Under the pieces are notes generated by a model, which saw only the letters and a list, made by a program, of their open reading frames with translations, had not been told where the DNA came from and ran no database searches. From assembly GCA_018402015.1 (NCBI GenBank), contig JAGYJL010000004.1:25357-89356 (forward strand): a stretch of DNA of 64,000 nt, given 5' to 3'. The DNA is from Flavobacteriales bacterium (GTDB lineage Bacteria > Bacteroidota > Bacteroidia > UBA10329). Below, piece after piece: positions 60,457-64,000 of this stretch. The number at the start of each line of letters is the position of its first letter. The stretch's first letter is position 1. The position numbers and the translations under genes were made by a program.

Positions 60457-61287
60457 ATGACACAGGATCAGTTCTATACGTGGCTGAAAGATCCATCCAC
60501 AATGGATTCGGCATCCATTGCACAGATTCGTGAAGTGCTGAAGCGCTACCCATATTTTCAGTCTGCGCAGGCCATGCTTGCTAAAAATCTGAAACAGGAG
60601 AATCACATTGATCAACTTGACCAGCTACAGTTGGCAGCTGTTCATGCTCCAGACCGAAAGGTTTTCCACGATTACCTTTTCGATAAAACGAAACGTACGG
60701 TTTTGGCCGAAGAAGAGCCATTGCAAGTAGAAGATGAAGTTCCGATCATTGAATTGCCAGAAACCATTGTTGATTCACCCCCCGAACAAGAAAAGATAAC
60801 GCATCTTTTTCCTGACGAGCTGATTCCTGAACCAATTATTTACCAATTGGAAACGGCAGACCTTCCAGAACTTCCACCAAAAGAACCAGAAGTTCAAGAG
60901 CCGGAAGAACTGAGTTTTAGCCAGTGGTTAGACTTTACAGAATCACAAAAGGTTAACACGGATAAGCGTTCCATAACCGCAACAGAATCAGCCGATACGC
61001 AGGCCAATCGTACAGGAATTGAGCTCATTGACCACTTTTTGACCCAACAGACCAACGCGCCTAAAAAGCGGGCAGAGTTCTTCAATCCACAGAAAGTTGC
61101 AGCCCGCGGCAATCAGGATGATTTTACCGTGGTGTCCGAAACTTTGGCCAAGATCTACGTTCAGCAAGAGAAATACGAATTGGCACGACAGGCATACGAA
61201 GCGTTATCCTTGAAATATCCAGAGAAAAGCGTTTACTTTGCCGCCCGTTTAAAAGAAATAGACGATTTACTGAATTCAGCTAATTAA
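60457..61287 (+). CDS. Conserved hypothetical protein, C-terminal TPR-like helix pair
   Basis: LKRYPYFQSAQAMLAKNLKQ; VSETLAKIYVQQEKYELARQAYEALSLKYPEKSVYFAARLKEI. Confidence 0.7.
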   Translation: MTQDQFYTWLKDPSTMDSASIAQIREVLKRYPYFQSAQAMLAKNLKQENHIDQLDQLQLAAVHAPDRKVFHDYLFDKTKRTVLAEEEPLQVEDEVPIIELPETIVDSPPEQEKITHLFPDELIPEPIIYQLETADLPELPPKEPEVQEPEELSFSQWLDFTESQKVNTDKRSITATESADTQANRTGIELIDHFLTQQTNAPKKRAEFFNPQKVAARGNQDDFTVVSETLAKIYVQQEKYELARQAYEALSLKYPEKSVYFAARLKEIDDLLNSAN

Positions 61288-61288
61288 G

Positions 61289-61606
61289 ATGTACACACTT
61301 ATCATCATATTGATCATCATCGTTTGCATACTGCTAGTAGGAGTTGTGATGGTGCAGAACAGCAAAGGAGGCGGTTTGGCTTCCGATTTTTCATCTTCAA
61401 ACCAGATCATTGGGGTACAAAGAACCGGTGATTTCCTAGAAAAGGCAACTTGGTATCTAACCATCGCATTGATGGTTCTTACCTTAGGTTCTAACTTCTT
61501 TATCGATAGAGGAGAAGTGGTTCAGGAAGAATCTGCCATTCAAGAGCAGATCGATAATGCGGCATTGCCTGCAACAGACGATCTGGGCGAGCCTGCTGCA
61601 GAGTAA
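61289..61606 (+). CDS. secG: Preprotein translocase subunit SecG
   Basis: VGVVMVQNSKGGGLASDFSSSNQIIGVQRTGDFLEKATWYLTIALM. Confidence 0.93.
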   Translation: MYTLIIILIIIVCILLVGVVMVQNSKGGGLASDFSSSNQIIGVQRTGDFLEKATWYLTIALMVLTLGSNFFIDRGEVVQEESAIQEQIDNAALPATDDLGEPAAE

Positions 61607-61626
61607 ACAGTAGCGATACAGACTTT

Positions 61627-61664
61627 AAAATGTCAGGATGTCACTTCATCCTGACATTTTTTTT
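61627..61664 (+). terminator. Rho-independent terminator after secG
   Basis: AAAATGTCAGGATG-tcactt-CATCCTGACATTTTTTTT. Confidence 0.88.
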
Positions 61665-61773
61665 GTCCTTATGCCATCATTTCAGCCCTATTGTCCGCCT
61701 TTTGGCAATGGCACAGAATATGACTGTTGCGCAACATCAAACCTTAAATTTTAATCATTAATTATAATTCAAA

Positions 61774-62052
61774 ATGGGAGCTATTAAAATCAAACCATTG
61801 GCTGATAGAGTAGTAGTTGAAGCTGCTAAGGCCGAAGAAAAAACAGCTTCAGGAATTTACATTCCAGACACGGCAAAGGAAAAGCCACAGAAAGGGAAAG
61901 TGGTTGCTGTAGGAGCTGGTAAAAAAGACGAACCGATGACCGTGAAAGTGGGCGATACCGTCCTGTACGGAAAGTACTCGGGAACAGAGATCAACGTTGA
62001 CGGAACCGATGTGCTCATTATGCGTGAGTCTGACATTTTCGCAATTGTTTAA
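61774..62052 (+). CDS. groES: Co-chaperonin GroES
   Basis: [42 protein letters not shown]. Confidence 0.98.
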   Translation: MGAIKIKPLADRVVVEAAKAEEKTASGIYIPDTAKEKPQKGKVVAVGAGKKDEPMTVKVGDTVLYGKYSGTEINVDGTDVLIMRESDIFAIV

Positions 62053-62074
62053 TCCATCAAACTTTAAAATCTAA

Positions 62075-63721
<1,647 letters not shown>

Positions 63722-63742
63722 TCCGTAAGCCGAAAATTTGAG

Positions 63743-63776
63743 AAGCCTCTTCGCGTTTTGCGAGGGGGCTTTTTTA
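63743..63776 (+). terminator. Rho-independent terminator after groEL
   Basis: AAGCCTCTTCGC-gtttt-GCGAGGGGGCTT (12 bp with two G-U) then T run. Confidence 0.8.
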
Positions 63777-63850
63777 TTTTCTGTGGTTAGAATAACATCT
63801 GAAATCATGATTTATCCAGTATTAATTTAGCCAAATATTTTCTAGGTAGG

Positions 63851-64000
63851 ATGATTAGACGGATTGGAGTGATTATGCTGGTTATCGCAGTGGCGATTAC
63901 TTCGTTTTACGTTGGGTATTCAGGAATCCTATTCAACAAGGAGAAGATTGAATCTCGGCCTATCTCTGCTCAAACTCAAGAGACACGTGTTCTAGGAAAG
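63851..64000 (+). CDS. Hypothetical N-terminally anchored protein, 3' truncated by the window end
   Basis: ATG at 63851, MIRRIGVIMLVIAVAITSFYVGYSGILFNKEKIESRPISAQTQETRVLGK open to the edge. Confidence 0.6.
   Translation, partial: MIRRIGVIMLVIAVAITSFYVGYSGILFNKEKIESRPISAQTQETRVLGK

Noticed and set aside
61665-61773. CIRCE or sigma-54 promoter upstream of groES
   Set aside because: No TTAGCACTC-N9-GAGTGCTAA is present; TGGCAC...TTGC is present but the -24/-12 spacing is wrong.

Overview
The window looks like an ordinary chromosomal segment of a Bacteroidota (probably Flavobacteriales-like) bacterium. That placement rests on type IX secretion (T9SS) C-terminal sorting domains, a fused ccoNO gene, the purE-purK/hpt-adk-obg and miaB-sigma54 regulator-lptE-secG-groESL blocks, and recurrent TAnnTTTG promoter boxes. 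Main blocks: a cbb3 oxidase maturation and structural cluster (ccoI, truncated at the window start, then ccoS-NO-Q-P-G-H-TauE/SafE-hemN), a hybrid PAS histidine kinase, proline dehydrogenase, an HHH/beta-barrel pair, purine genes, adk-obg, mlaEF-like ABC genes, feoAB, fumC, prfB, recX, a five-gene lipoprotein/DUF1501-like operon (39.7-43.8 kb), three consecutive large T9SS type-B adhesin-like genes (45.4-52.9 kb), a membrane-protein/GT2 operon, miaB and groESL. I saw no tRNA, rRNA, CRISPR array, prophage or transposon. The best second-look items are: (1) the DUF1501 operon with 'LGRDPTxEE'-repeat lipoproteins and a CX4CH lipoprotein; (2) a perfect fumC terminator hairpin that contains the start codon of the next gene; (3) a terminator embedded in the arsC coding end; (4) near-zero spacing at six of seven convergent gene junctions, three of them the same TGATCA stop-stop palindrome; (5) a CX5CH heme-like motif in a choice-of-anchor-V-like protein; (6) a duplicated N-terminal module in CcoP. 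All family calls are from reading the protein sequences; no searches were run.
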